DNA of 64,000 nucleotides from KACC-23026 sp963829575 (GTDB taxonomy: Bacteria; Bacillota; Bacilli; Bacillales; Sporolactobacillaceae): NCBI GenBank assembly GCA_963829575.1, contig CAWHJF010000016.1, positions 434,001 through 498,000 of the forward strand, written 5' to 3'. The notes under the pieces are model-generated. The model was not told the origin of the DNA, did no database searches, and saw nothing but the letters and a program-made list of their open reading frames with translations. Position 1 is the first letter of the stretch; the number at the start of each line of letters is the position of its first letter. Shown here piece after piece: positions 35,281-44,239 of this stretch. A program made the position numbers and the translations under genes.

Positions 35281-36258
35281 ATGATGAGACGAACTGTTTT
35301 TGGCCTCCTTCTCTCCCTTACGTTGTTCTTTTGCACCGCAAGTTCACACGTACAAGCTAAAGAAACACAAAAATTGAATCCAATTGACTTTACAGGATTC
35401 TATAAAAAAACAGAAGCTCTGACGTTCGTGCCATGGGAAGTGTTAGCCGCAGTGGATCAAGTTGAACGTCACATTCATAAAAGAAAAAGTGAAGAGCTTG
35501 GAATTTGTTTTGAAGCTAAAAAGTGGGCTGGACCACTCAATCCTGACCTCCATGATACGTCTCCACTTACGATCACATTTTTTGATGGATTAGGAGAAGA
35601 CGGAAATGGGGATGGGAAAATTGATCAAACCAATCCTGAAGATGTTCTATTCACCATGGGCGATTACTTATCGAAATATGGATACACCTTACAAAACGAA
35701 GATCAAGGCCTTATGGCACTATATGGCCAATCCAAAACGATTGATGTTATCAACGAAATTGCTTTAATTTATCAACATTTTGGAACCATTGATTTAGGTG
35801 ACCACCATTTTATCATGCCATTGACTCGCAATTATGACATGGTTCATAACTGGGGAGCTGGTCGCGGATGGGGTGGACGAAGACGCCATGAAGGGACCGA
35901 TATTTTTGCCTCTTATGGCACACCCATTCTCTCTACCACTTATGGGATTGTCGAGATGAAGGGCTGGAATAAATATGGGGGCTGGCGAATTGGGATTCGT
36001 GATCCTCGTACCAATTATCACTACTATGCACATCTTATGGGTTTTGCAAAAGGGATCAAAACCGGTTCATTTGTCAAACCAGGTGAGACAATAGGATATG
36101 TCGGCAGCTCTGGATATGGCCCTAAAGGTACACAAGGAAAATTCCCACCGCATCTTCATTATGGGATCTATGCGTTTAATGGAAAAGACGATTACGGATT
36201 TGACCCTTACCCTTTTCTACGTTTATGGGAACGGCAACAAAAGCAAAAGAAGAATTAA
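35281..36258 (+). CDS. lytH: L-Ala-D-Glu endopeptidase, M23 family (LytH)
   Basis: 325 aa exported peptidase. Signal peptide residues 1-26. The M23 LytM fold has zinc ligands in RRRHEGTDIFASYGTP (His and Asp) and PPHLHYGIYA (last HxH), with a central IRDPRTNYHYYAHL. In B. subtilis LytH trims cortex peptides to single L-Ala late in sporulation. GAGGTG precedes two adjacent ATGs (35281, 35284); the second has the better spacing. Its stop lies in a terminator stem shared with yunB. Confidence 0.92.
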   Translation: MMRRTVFGLLLSLTLFFCTASSHVQAKETQKLNPIDFTGFYKKTEALTFVPWEVLAAVDQVERHIHKRKSEELGICFEAKKWAGPLNPDLHDTSPLTITFFDGLGEDGNGDGKIDQTNPEDVLFTMGDYLSKYGYTLQNEDQGLMALYGQSKTIDVINEIALIYQHFGTIDLGDHHFIMPLTRNYDMVHNWGAGRGWGGRRRHEGTDIFASYGTPILSTTYGIVEMKGWNKYGGWRIGIRDPRTNYHYYAHLMGFAKGIKTGSFVKPGETIGYVGSSGYGPKGTQGKFPPHLHYGIYAFNGKDDYGFDPYPFLRLWERQQKQKKN

Positions 36259-36279
36259 CCTTTTAGGCTAATTCTTCTT
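36247..36279. terminator. Bidirectional terminator between lytH and yunB
   Basis: AAGAAGAATTA pairs perfectly with TAATTCTTCTT over an 11-nt loop; it serves both convergent genes. Confidence 0.75.
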
Positions 36280-36294
36280 CTATTGTATTTTATA

Positions 36295-37185
36295 TTAACC
36301 ATTGATTTTGTTTGTGGTTGATGAGGATGTAGTATTGGATGCTTTGCTGGTTGATTTAGAGTTCTGGACGTTTCCTTTCGAGTTCGTGCTACTCTTATTT
36401 GAAGATTGATCAGGGAGTACCACTGATGGATTAGACGAATTATTTCCTCCCCAGTAAATAGGAACCTGTCCTGGAATCAGTTGCGTGACAATCGGTATAT
36501 TATTTGTGACGGTCACGGTCTTAACTTCAAATGGAATGACGATTTTGACATGAACGACTACTTGAATCGAAACATCCACCCATACATTGTTAATTGGAAC
36601 AGACTTAACCTCTTTAATATTATTGGTTTGAATGTTACTCATTACTTGGAAACGAATCGGAATATTGGGACCTAAATTCGCTAACAACACGTTATTCGTC
36701 GCTTGACCTAACGGAACTTTATCCACTAACCCTTGCTTATTTGGAGTTGTTTTCTCTACTTCACCTAACGTTGGGTTACTGATTGGTGTTTTGCCTTCTT
36801 CAATAAGCCTTAAATATTCCTGTACATCATTCGTAATTAAATTATTTAATTGGTTGATCGCCACGGTATTGTATGTAAAAGACGTAATATTTCCGGCATC
36901 ATCATAAGTTGGTATAAATAATTGCTTTTTTGAAGCGCTTGCTCCTGTTTGGTTCATTTCGAGTTCCATATCACGAATTTCTTTTTTACCTACTGCAATA
37001 TTTATAGCATATGTCGCGATCTGAGTGGCCCGCGTTTCTGCAATATCCCTTAGAGTAGGCTTAATGCCATGGTTGATATACCTTAACCCCCAGGTTGTCA
37101 TCCCTATAAATAACAAGATCGTGAGAACAAACACATAGCTGAATGGAAGCTTTTTCCGAGGACGCCTTCCTCTTACTTTGAACAT
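36295..37185 (-). CDS. yunB: Sporulation protein YunB
   Basis: 296 aa membrane-anchored protein: basic N-terminus, one helix at about 15-36, then the extracytoplasmic YunB domain (LRDIAETRATQIATYAINIA, PLGQATNNVLLANLGPNIPI, VHVKIVIPFEVKTVTVTNNI). YunB belongs to the SigE regulon in B. subtilis. The last 45 residues are a Ser/Thr/Asn/Lys-rich tail that typical YunB lacks. AAGGGGG lies about 6-7 bp before the ATG. Confidence 0.9.
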   Translation of the reverse strand: MFKVRGRRPRKKLPFSYVFVLTILLFIGMTTWGLRYINHGIKPTLRDIAETRATQIATYAINIAVGKKEIRDMELEMNQTGASASKKQLFIPTYDDAGNITSFTYNTVAINQLNNLITNDVQEYLRLIEEGKTPISNPTLGEVEKTTPNKQGLVDKVPLGQATNNVLLANLGPNIPIRFQVMSNIQTNNIKEVKSVPINNVWVDVSIQVVVHVKIVIPFEVKTVTVTNNIPIVTQLIPGQVPIYWGGNNSSNPSVVLPDQSSNKSSTNSKGNVQNSKSTSKASNTTSSSTTNKING

Positions 37186-37257
37186 GAAACATCCCCCTTT
37201 AAAAGCATGTATATGCTTTGTCCGAGGGATGTATTTTAAAACTTTGTGTAAAAGTTT

Positions 37258-37578
37258 TTAAACCATTTTGAGTAACGCATCGGTTCCTTTCATACCTTCG
37301 GTGATTCCAAGCTCACGCGCTTTAATTGTAACAGATTCTAATGGTGCGTTTAAAAGTTGGTCAATGGTTCTGACCCCTGTTGCTCGACCAGCAAGAATAC
37401 CGCGGTCAGCCAGCTTTTCATTTAGGAGTCCGACATCTAAAGCACCGCACATGATATAACCGTGATCATTGTATACGGCAAGTAAAGTGGTTTTAGGTAG
37501 CTCAACTGAAACAGCTGTAAATGGATGACCTTCAATAAATAATGGTTTTACTTCAATCATCAAACCCCTCCCTGCCAT
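37258..37578 (-). CDS. yunC: DUF1805 protein YunC
   Basis: 106 aa compact domain. FTAVSVELPKTTLLAVYNDH and GYIMCGALDVGLLNEKLADR carry the DUF1805 core. Function unknown. GGCAGGGAGGGG lies just ahead of the start. It follows yunB's start on the same strand in the same gene order as B. subtilis. Confidence 0.88.
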   Translation of the reverse strand: MAGRGLMIEVKPLFIEGHPFTAVSVELPKTTLLAVYNDHGYIMCGALDVGLLNEKLADRGILAGRATGVRTIDQLLNAPLESVTIKARELGITEGMKGTDALLKMV

Positions 37579-37856
37579 TACTCTATGCTAGAGTGATGAA
37601 AAGGTTCCTGGGTGCGGCGGGAGTGGGGGCCGATTGAATAACGGATTGTCGTGCACGTAAAATTAAAATAGGGACACTTCAATCCGCTATTCCTCAATTG
37701 AGGCGCGTATGGGCGAGAATATGGACACATGGATCCCTTATTTCCCTTAATGTGGGGCGAGAACCCACTGAATTCACGCAATAGCGACATGACGATGACA
37801 TAAAGTTGGATCAACCGCTTGCTCGAAGGCAATAACGGAACATCGAATACACAAAA
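37579..37856. other. Non-coding, repeat-like region between yunC and sufB
   Basis: Rich in short inverted repeats and a recurring AATARCGGA motif (37637, 37683 inverted, 37831). Arms 37637-37648 and 37680-37691 match at 11 of 12 positions. A 95-codon open frame on the minus strand lacks a ribosome site and protein-like composition, so I treat the region as non-coding. Confidence 0.55.
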
Positions 37857-37895
37857 AACAGGCATTGACGCGAAGAAACGCGTCCAATGCCTGTT
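37857..37895 (-). terminator. Terminator of the suf operon
   Basis: AACAGGCATTG-ACGCG pairs with CGCGT-CCAATGCCTGTT (one bulge), 14 bp after the sufB stop; T run beyond on the minus strand. Confidence 0.85.
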
Positions 37896-37909
37896 TATCT
37901 TAATTGAAC

Positions 37910-39307
37910 TTAACCGATCGACCCTTCCATCTCGAACTTGATGAGACGGTTCATCTCAACGGCATATTCCATTGGAAGTTCTTTTGTAAATGGCTCAATG
38001 AAGCCCATAACAATCATTTCCGTTGCTTCTTGCTCGGTTACACCACGGCTCATAAGGTAGAAGAGTTGTTCTTCGGATACCTTAGAAACCTTCGCTTCGT
38101 GCTCAAGTGAAATGTTTTCATTTAAGATCTCGTTGTATGGAATCGTATCAGACGTTGATTCATTATCCATTATGAGCGTATCACATTCCACGTTTGAACG
38201 AGAGTTGGATGCGTTACGGCCAAAGTGTACCATACCGCGGTAGGTGACTTTCCCGCCGTGCTTTGAAATCGATTTAGAGACAATTGTTGACGACGTATTG
38301 GGTGCTAAGTGCATCATTTTCGCACCAGCGTCTTGGTGTTGGCCTTTACCCGCAATCGCAATTGATAATGTGTTCCCTCTTGCGCCTTCTCCTTTTAAAA
38401 GGATGGCAGGGTATTTCATTGTCAGCTTAGAACCGATGTTTCCATCAATCCATTCCATTGTCGCATTTTCCATTGCAACTGCGCGTTTCGTTACAAGATT
38501 GTAAACGTTGTTGGCCCAGTTTTGAATGGTCGTGTAACGGCAATATGCATCTTTCTTAACAATGATTTCAACTACAGCACTGTGCAGTGAGTTGGTCGTG
38601 TAAACCGGTGCTGTACAGCCTTCAACGTAATGGACTGAAGCGCCCTCATCGACAATGATCAACGTACGCTCAAATTGTCCCATGTTCTCCGAGTTAATTC
38701 GGAAATACGCTTGAAGCGGTGTTTCACATTTGACCCCTTTTGGTACATAGATAAAGGACCCACCTGACCAAACGGCCGAGTTAAGGGCAGAAAACTTATT
38801 ATCAGAATAAGGGATAACAGATGCAAAATACTCTCTGAATAGCTCTTCATTTTCACGAAGGGCCGAGTCTGTATCTTTAAAGACAATCCCCATGTCTGTC
38901 AGTTCCTGCTTCATACTATGGTAAACCACTTCAGATTCATACTGAGCGGAAACACCTGCAAGATATTTTTGTTCCGCTTCCGGAATTCCAAGCTTATCAA
39001 AGGTTCGTTTAATTTCTTCAGGAACTTCATCCCAAGAACGCCCTGATTTCTCAGACGGCTTAACATAATACGTAATGTCATCAAAATTAAGATCGTTCAG
39101 ATTCCCACCCCATTGAGGCATTGGACGCTTATAAAAATGCTCAAGGGATTTTAAACGAAAATCAAGCATCCACTGAGGTTCATTTTTACGTCTAGAGATA
39201 TCTTCAACCACTTCTTTAGTCAAACCGCGATCGGCACGATAGACGGACACATCTTTATCATGGAAACCATATTTGTAATCACCAATATCCGGCATTTTCT
39301 TCGCCAT
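37910..39307 (-). CDS. sufB: Fe-S cluster scaffold subunit SufB
   Basis: 465 aa, subunit of the SufBC2D complex on which new Fe-S clusters form. The right-handed beta-helix core is visible with VHYVEGCTAPVYTTNSLHSA (conserved Cys), HAPNTSS-like LAPNTSSTIVSKSISKHGGK and NVECDTLIMDNES. Last gene of sufCDSUB, 184 bp after sufU. GGAGGGGAAC lies before the ATG. Confidence 0.96.
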   Translation of the reverse strand: MAKKMPDIGDYKYGFHDKDVSVYRADRGLTKEVVEDISRRKNEPQWMLDFRLKSLEHFYKRPMPQWGGNLNDLNFDDITYYVKPSEKSGRSWDEVPEEIKRTFDKLGIPEAEQKYLAGVSAQYESEVVYHSMKQELTDMGIVFKDTDSALRENEELFREYFASVIPYSDNKFSALNSAVWSGGSFIYVPKGVKCETPLQAYFRINSENMGQFERTLIIVDEGASVHYVEGCTAPVYTTNSLHSAVVEIIVKKDAYCRYTTIQNWANNVYNLVTKRAVAMENATMEWIDGNIGSKLTMKYPAILLKGEGARGNTLSIAIAGKGQHQDAGAKMMHLAPNTSSTIVSKSISKHGGKVTYRGMVHFGRNASNSRSNVECDTLIMDNESTSDTIPYNEILNENISLEHEAKVSKVSEEQLFYLMSRGVTEQEATEMIVMGFIEPFTKELPMEYAVEMNRLIKFEMEGSIG

Positions 39308-39332
39308 CTAGTTCCCCTCCTTTTTAGCATCA

Positions 39333-39356
39333 CTTGTCAAATAGGGGTTTGACAAG
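39333..39356. other. Hairpin between sufU and sufB
   Basis: CTTGTCAAA pairs perfectly with TTTGACAAG over a 6-nt loop, 26 bp upstream of sufB. It could be an RNA processing or stabilising site within the operon; no U-tract follows, so it is not a clear terminator. Confidence 0.5.
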
Positions 39357-39491
39357 CATTCTGTGCGAAACCTCACACCTTATCCAAACGAAAACGTATA
39401 TAATCAAGGTCAATATCTACTTATTCGTTCATTCTAACAAAAGACACGTCACTTGAATACGACGTAAATTTTGTTAAAAATAGTCTTCACT

Positions 39492-39926
39492 TTATTCCTG
39501 AATGCCTTTTTCCATCGCTTTCCAAGCTAAAGTGGCACATTTGATGCGGGCTGGAAATTTGGATACCCCTTGCAAGGCTTGAATATCACCAAGATCAAGG
39601 TCGTCTTCATCCACACCCTTACCAAGCATCATATTTGAGAACATCTCAGACATTTTCAAAGCTTCTTCTAATGTCTTACCCTTAATCGCTTCGGTCATCA
39701 TCGAAGCCGATGACATACTGATCGAACAGCCTTCGCCTGTGAACTTAGCATCCGTGATATGGTCGTTTTCAACATTTAATTGAAGTTGAATACGGTCCCC
39801 ACACGTAGGGTTATTCATATCAATGGTAAGCGAATCGTTCGCTTCAAGATTCCCGCGATTTCTTGGGTTCTTGTAGTGATCCATAATAACTTGACGATAC
39901 AATTGATCTAAATGATTAGATGACAT
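39492..39926 (-). CDS. sufU: SufU, zinc-dependent sulfurtransferase
   Basis: 144 aa. Accepts sulfur from SufS. The ligands are NPTCGDRIQLQL (Cys about 41 with Asp43), GEGCSISMSSASMMTE (Cys about 66) and RIKCATLAWKA (Cys about 128), with the Gram-positive-specific insertion (about 95-115). ATG 39926 lies within the last codons of sufS, with AAGGAG 10 bp upstream, giving an 11-bp overlap. Confidence 0.95.
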   Translation of the reverse strand: MSSNHLDQLYRQVIMDHYKNPRNRGNLEANDSLTIDMNNPTCGDRIQLQLNVENDHITDAKFTGEGCSISMSSASMMTEAIKGKTLEEALKMSEMFSNMMLGKGVDEDDLDLGDIQALQGVSKFPARIKCATLAWKAMEKGIQE

Positions 39927-41139
39927 AACCAAAATACTCCTTCGCTTTAAGAACCCCTTCTACCAAACGATCGATTTCGTCTTTTGTGTTATAGAGGTAG
40001 AAGCTGGCACGTGCTGTTGCAGAGACGTTTAGCCATTTCATAAGCGGTTGACAACAATGATGACCCGCTCTTACAGCAATACCTTCTGCATCCAAAACGG
40101 TCGAAAGGTCATGGGGGTGAACGTCCCCTACATTAAACGTGACGAGACCGGCTCGCTCTTTTGGACCATAAATACTTAAGTTCTCAACATGAGATAATTT
40201 TTCTAAAGCATATTGAGCGAGTTCTGTTTCATAGTCATGAATGTCGTCTAGTCCAATGCTTTCCAAGAAATCAATAGCTTTACCAAGGCCAATTGCTGCT
40301 GCAATAATCGGTGTTCCAGCTTCGAATTTCCATGGAAGCTCTTTCCATGTTGAATCGTACAGGTCGACGAAATCAATCATTTCACCGCCAAATTCAACGG
40401 GTTCCATTTTTTCTAACAAGGCTTTCTTTCCATAAAGCACACCAATTCCTGTTGGACCACACATTTTATGTCCACTAAACGCATAAAAATCAACATCGAG
40501 GTCCTGGACATTTACTCTCATATGTGGGACGCTCTGCGCACCGTCGACCACGATAACAGCACCATGCTCATGAGCAATTGTTGTGATCTCTTTAATTGGA
40601 TTAATCGTCCCAAGTACGTTTGAAACGTGGGAGATGGCGACAACTTTTGTTTGATTGGTGATGGTTTTTTTGATGGATTCTAAACTAGCCGTTCCATCAT
40701 CATTCAAAGGAATGTACTTAAGTGACGCTCCCGTACGCTTGGCGATTTGCTGCCATGGGATCAAGTTCGCATGATGCTCAACTTGAGTCAGAACAATCTC
40801 ATCACCTTCTTTAAGATTGTCTAATCCATAGCTTTGCGCAACCATATTTAGCGAGGTTGTCGTCCCACGCGTGAAGATGATTTCTTCACTTTTCGCGGCA
40901 CCAATGAAACGTCTCACTTTTTCACGAGCACCTTCGTAAGCATCCGTAGCCCGAGTGCCTAGAGTATGAACGCCTCTGTGAACATTTGAGTTATAGGTTT
41001 TATAATACTCGTCAATTGCTTCTATAACAGAAATCGGTTTTTGGGAGGTAGCCGCACTATCTAAATAAACAAGCGGATGCCCATTGACTTCTTGATGTAG
41101 GATTGGAAACTGTTCGCGAATGGCTTGAACATCAAGCAT
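39916..41139 (-). CDS. sufS: Cysteine desulfurase SufS
   Basis: PLP enzyme removing sulfur from cysteine; about 407 aa. PLP Lys is in FYAFSGHKMCGPTGIGVLYG (about residue 224); the persulfide Cys is in AVRAGHHCCQPLMKW (about 361). HVSNVLGTINP and VDGAQSVPH are also typical. ATG 41139 is favoured (AAGGGAAAG upstream); it overlaps the end of sufD by 8 bp. Confidence 0.96.
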   Translation of the reverse strand: MLDVQAIREQFPILHQEVNGHPLVYLDSAATSQKPISVIEAIDEYYKTYNSNVHRGVHTLGTRATDAYEGAREKVRRFIGAAKSEEIIFTRGTTTSLNMVAQSYGLDNLKEGDEIVLTQVEHHANLIPWQQIAKRTGASLKYIPLNDDGTASLESIKKTITNQTKVVAISHVSNVLGTINPIKEITTIAHEHGAVIVVDGAQSVPHMRVNVQDLDVDFYAFSGHKMCGPTGIGVLYGKKALLEKMEPVEFGGEMIDFVDLYDSTWKELPWKFEAGTPIIAAAIGLGKAIDFLESIGLDDIHDYETELAQYALEKLSHVENLSIYGPKERAGLVTFNVGDVHPHDLSTVLDAEGIAVRAGHHCCQPLMKWLNVSATARASFYLYNTKDEIDRLVEGVLKAKEYFGYVI

Positions 41140-42451
41140 TTCGAACTTTCCCTTCAATAACTTCAATTAATTGTTCTTTAACACCTTCAACAGGCAAATT
41201 CATGACAACCGGTGCCAAGAAACCATGAATAACGAGACGTTCGGCTTCTTCTTTTGAGATTCCGCGGCTCATTAAATAAAATAGTTGAATCGGATCAATT
41301 CGTCCTACAGAAGCGGCGTGACCGGCTACAACATCGTCTTCATCAATTAAAAGAATTGGGTTCGCGTCACCGCGTGCCTTATCGCTTAGCATAAGCACAC
41401 GTTGCGTTTGGTCACCGTTTGACTTCGTTCCACCATGTTCAATTTTGGTTATCCCATTAAAGATCGCATTAGCCGATTCACGCTGTACGCCGTGAATCAA
41501 CAATTTACTCTCTGTATTTTTACCAAAATGCTGGATATAGTTCGTGAAGTTTTGTCTTTGGTCGCCGCGACCAATACTAACGGCTTTCGTATCTCCAATC
41601 GATCCGTCTCCAACAAGAGCGGAATACGTTTCAGAAATCACATTGCCATCGTTCATTTGACCCAGTGCCCATTCAATTTTCCCATCCCGGCCGACATGAG
41701 CCCGACGATTCACATAAGCCGTGACATTGTTTGACAAATAATCCACAGCACCGTATTGGACGCGTGCATTATCGCCAACATAGACTTCCGCAATTGTATT
41801 CGCAACGCCGGAGTCTTCGGTTGTTTCCGAAAGATAGTTTTCCACGTAGGTGACAGAACTTCCTGTCTCAGCCACAATTACAACATGGTTAATCAGGCCA
41901 TAACTTGGATCTTCCTGCCAATAAATACTTTGAAGCGGGGTTTCAACCACAACGTTTTTTGGAATATAAATAAACGTTCCGGCATTGTTCAACGCTGCAT
42001 TTAAGGCGGTTAATTGGTTCTCATTGTACGAGCAGGCTTTCCCAAAGAAATGCTTCTCCAGAAGGTCACTGTGGTCTTTAACAGCGGTTTGCATATCTGT
42101 TAAAATGACACCTTGTTTTTGGAGGTCTTCAGATAGGACAGAATAGGTCAGATTTCCATTACGGTGGATAAGTACATGACCTTGTTGTTCACCTTTACCT
42201 ACAAGTTGTTGGACACGTTCAGGGAGCGCTTGAATCGAGTCCACCGCTTGAGCGGGTGCCTCATGTTCAAATTCTGTAAAATTCCAACCGACAATCCGTG
42301 TTTTCTCTGCTTTTGGAAGAGGAAGATTGGCCGATTCCTCAAGCGCTTTTTTTCTAAGTTCGACTAGCCAATTCGGTTCACCACGACGACTGGCATAGTC
42401 TTCTATATATTGAGCGTCAAATTTCGACGATTTCGTTTCCGTTGACATCAT
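41132..42451 (-). CDS. sufD: SufD, SufBC2D subunit
   Basis: 439 aa. The C-terminal beta-helix domain with KLLIHGVQRESANAIFNGIT, DQTQRVLMLSDKARGDANP and the terminal DEDDVVAGHAASVGRIDPIQ (conserved His) marks SufD. AGGAGG precedes ATGATG; the second ATG (42448) has the better spacing. It lies 92 bp after sufC. Confidence 0.95.
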   Translation of the reverse strand: MMSTETKSSKFDAQYIEDYASRRGEPNWLVELRKKALEESANLPLPKAEKTRIVGWNFTEFEHEAPAQAVDSIQALPERVQQLVGKGEQQGHVLIHRNGNLTYSVLSEDLQKQGVILTDMQTAVKDHSDLLEKHFFGKACSYNENQLTALNAALNNAGTFIYIPKNVVVETPLQSIYWQEDPSYGLINHVVIVAETGSSVTYVENYLSETTEDSGVANTIAEVYVGDNARVQYGAVDYLSNNVTAYVNRRAHVGRDGKIEWALGQMNDGNVISETYSALVGDGSIGDTKAVSIGRGDQRQNFTNYIQHFGKNTESKLLIHGVQRESANAIFNGITKIEHGGTKSNGDQTQRVLMLSDKARGDANPILLIDEDDVVAGHAASVGRIDPIQLFYLMSRGISKEEAERLVIHGFLAPVVMNLPVEGVKEQLIEVIEGKVRNA

Positions 42452-42543
42452 TTTTCCTCCTACTACTTGGTTTGCCAGATCGATCCTAAAGTCCTTAAAG
42501 GGCTGTTCATCCTCTAATTGTCTCCAAATGGGACGCGATCTTC

Positions 42544-43335
42544 TTACGCTTCTTGCTCTTCTCCAACTGTTTCATCTTCAATGCCAAGTTCCTCTTTTAC
42601 CCAATCGTACCCTTCTGCTTCAAGGCGTTCAGCAAGTTCTGGGCCGCCGGATTTCACAATTCGACCTTGCATCATAACATGAACTTTGTCAGGAGTAATG
42701 TAGTTAAGTAAGCGTTGATAGTGCGTAATGATCAAGCAACCAAAGTCAGGAGAACGCATTTCATTCACGCCTTTAGAAACCACTTTCAAGGCATCGATAT
42801 CAAGACCCGAGTCAATTTCATCTAAAACGGCAATCTTAGGTTCAAGCATCATGAGTTGGAGAATTTCGTTGCGTTTTTTCTCACCGCCGGAGAAGCCTTC
42901 GTTCAAATAGCGCGTTGAGAATTCTTCACCCATATCGAGAACGTCCATCTTCTTATCCATAGTTTTGATGAACTTCATCAATGGAATTTCATTACCTTCT
43001 CCGCGACGACCGTTAATCGCTGTTCTTAGGAAGTCGGCATTTGTTACACCACTCACTTCACTTGGGTATTGCATCGCTAAGAAAAGACCTGCACGAGCGC
43101 GTTCATCCACTTCCATTTCAAGGAGATCTTCCCCGTCAAACGTCACTGTTCCTTCAGTAATTTCATATTTTGGATGCCCCATTAGTGCTGAAGCAAGTGT
43201 CGATTTACCCGTTCCGTTTGGACCCATAATGGCATGGATTTCGCCACCATTAATTTCTAAATTTAATCCTTTTACAATTTCTTTTCCTTCAATTGAAACG
43301 TGAAGATTTTCAATCTTTAAATTTGGTTGAGACAT
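42544..43335 (-). CDS. sufC: SufC ATPase
   Basis: 263 aa ABC-type ATPase driving SufBC2D. Walker A GPNGTGKSTLAS (about residues 34-45), signature FSGGEKKRNEILQ, Walker B PKIAVLDEIDSGLDIDAL and switch His in LIITHYQRLL. The C-terminus is Glu-rich (DETVGEEQEA). ATG 43335 with GGAGG 8 bp upstream. First gene of the operon, behind a palindromic site at 43375-43388. Confidence 0.97.
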   Translation of the reverse strand: MSQPNLKIENLHVSIEGKEIVKGLNLEINGGEIHAIMGPNGTGKSTLASALMGHPKYEITEGTVTFDGEDLLEMEVDERARAGLFLAMQYPSEVSGVTNADFLRTAINGRRGEGNEIPLMKFIKTMDKKMDVLDMGEEFSTRYLNEGFSGGEKKRNEILQLMMLEPKIAVLDEIDSGLDIDALKVVSKGVNEMRSPDFGCLIITHYQRLLNYITPDKVHVMMQGRIVKSGGPELAERLEAEGYDWVKEELGIEDETVGEEQEA

Positions 43336-43374
43336 GAACGCTACCTCCAATTATTCTTCAATATTCTATATGAC

Positions 43375-43388
43375 TTCCCACTTGGGAA
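43375..43388. promoter_or_regulatory. Palindrome in the suf promoter region
   Basis: TTCCCACTTGGGAA: 6-bp arms with a 2-bp spacer, 40 bp before the sufC start and close to a TAGAAT -10-like box. It could bind a suf regulator; none is identified. Further upstream, ATTCTCA occurs twice in A/T-rich sequence. Confidence 0.35.
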
Positions 43389-43624
43389 AGTGATTCTCAA
43401 TCTATTCTCATTCTAATCTAATATTAACTTCAAATCAAGCTGAACCCCTTGTCCGAGACCCGAACATTTTAAATAGATTTTTTCTTATATATAAAGGAAT
43501 GTGGGCGAACTTTTCATTAGCATTCGCTATTCTAATAAAGTTAAACCGATTTATTCCAAAAACTTTTGGCCCCATGCATGTTGTAAATAAGGCGCATTTC
43601 AATTGAATCGACCGATAAAAGATC

Positions 43625-43656
43625 AAAAGGACCACTCGTAATGGAGCGGCCCTTTG
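43625..43656 (-). terminator. Terminator after the 50-aa ORF
   Basis: AAAGGGCCGCTC and GAGTGGTCCTTT (minus strand) pair over CATTAC with one mismatch/wobble, then TTGATC. It begins 6 bp past the small ORF's stop. Confidence 0.65.
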
Positions 43657-43661
43657 AATAA

Positions 43662-43814
43662 TTATTTAAAAGCGTTATTTACATTTTGAGATACCCAGGT
43701 CATACACCATGAATGGTCTTTTTCGCGCTTCTTTTCAACTTCCAACCTCTTGTCTAAGCTTCTTTCGTATTCGGCATAGTTAATTCCGTGAGTTTGAAAC
43801 ATCGCTTTTTCCAT
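43662..43814 (-). CDS. Possible small charged protein, 50 aa
   Basis: MEKAMFQTHGINYAEYERSL, then DKRLEVEKKREKDHSWCMTW and VSQNVNNAFK. Composition is protein-like (helical, Lys/Glu-rich) and a terminator follows directly. The ribosome site is weak and the frame is open for 14 codons upstream without another ATG, so it could be a decayed gene end. Family unknown. Confidence 0.4.
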   Translation of the reverse strand: MEKAMFQTHGINYAEYERSLDKRLEVEKKREKDHSWCMTWVSQNVNNAFK

Positions 43815-44194
43815 TTCATTTGTGTAATTGACACTGATTGGATTGATGAAGAATCATCCCTTTCAAATTATTTAACAATTTAAAGTTTATCACCTTTTCG
43901 GTCGACTCAACAAACTCGAAATTAAAGGGTATGATTGTTCTGACAACGGTTTAACCCCATTCCTTTAACTTATAAAAGCATTTGTTAGATTTCCTGCCAA
44001 TACCTCCCGATTAGAGCGCTTACACAATAAAACACGCCATTTTAAAAAAATTACACTACGGCAATCTAAATAAATCGGCTATAAACTGCCTGATTAGGCA
44101 TTCTTTCCAGCACTCAAGGCTCGGGGAGTGCCCATATGACCCCACTCAACTCTTTTCGGGCACTACTCCCAGTACCTCGCCAAAATATGACCCA
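43815..44194. other. Intergenic between small ORF and hom
   Basis: No gene found. It has several short GC-rich inverted repeats around 44105-44175 (GAGTGCCC / GGGCACTACTC). It may be old repeat sequence. Confidence 0.45.
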
Positions 44195-44231
44195 CAAAAA
44201 TGGACCTTTGGAGGAAGCCCCCATTGGTCCA
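44195..44231 (-). terminator. Terminator of hom
   Basis: TTGGACC and GGTCCA (minus strand) enclose a GGGG...CCTCC inner stem, followed by TTTTT; 9 bp after the stop. Confidence 0.75.
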
Positions 44232-44239
44232 ACTATTTT

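Noticed and set aside
37578..37865. A 95-codon minus-strand frame between sufB and yunC
   Set aside because: No ribosome site, unlikely amino-acid mix, and it overlaps inverted repeats.
43380..43425. Possible Fur box before suf
   Set aside because: The repeated ATTCTCA is only a weak match to TGATAATnATTATCA.
43435..43635. A 66-codon minus-strand frame upstream of sufC
   Set aside because: Lies in the suf promoter and beyond a terminator, with no ribosome site.
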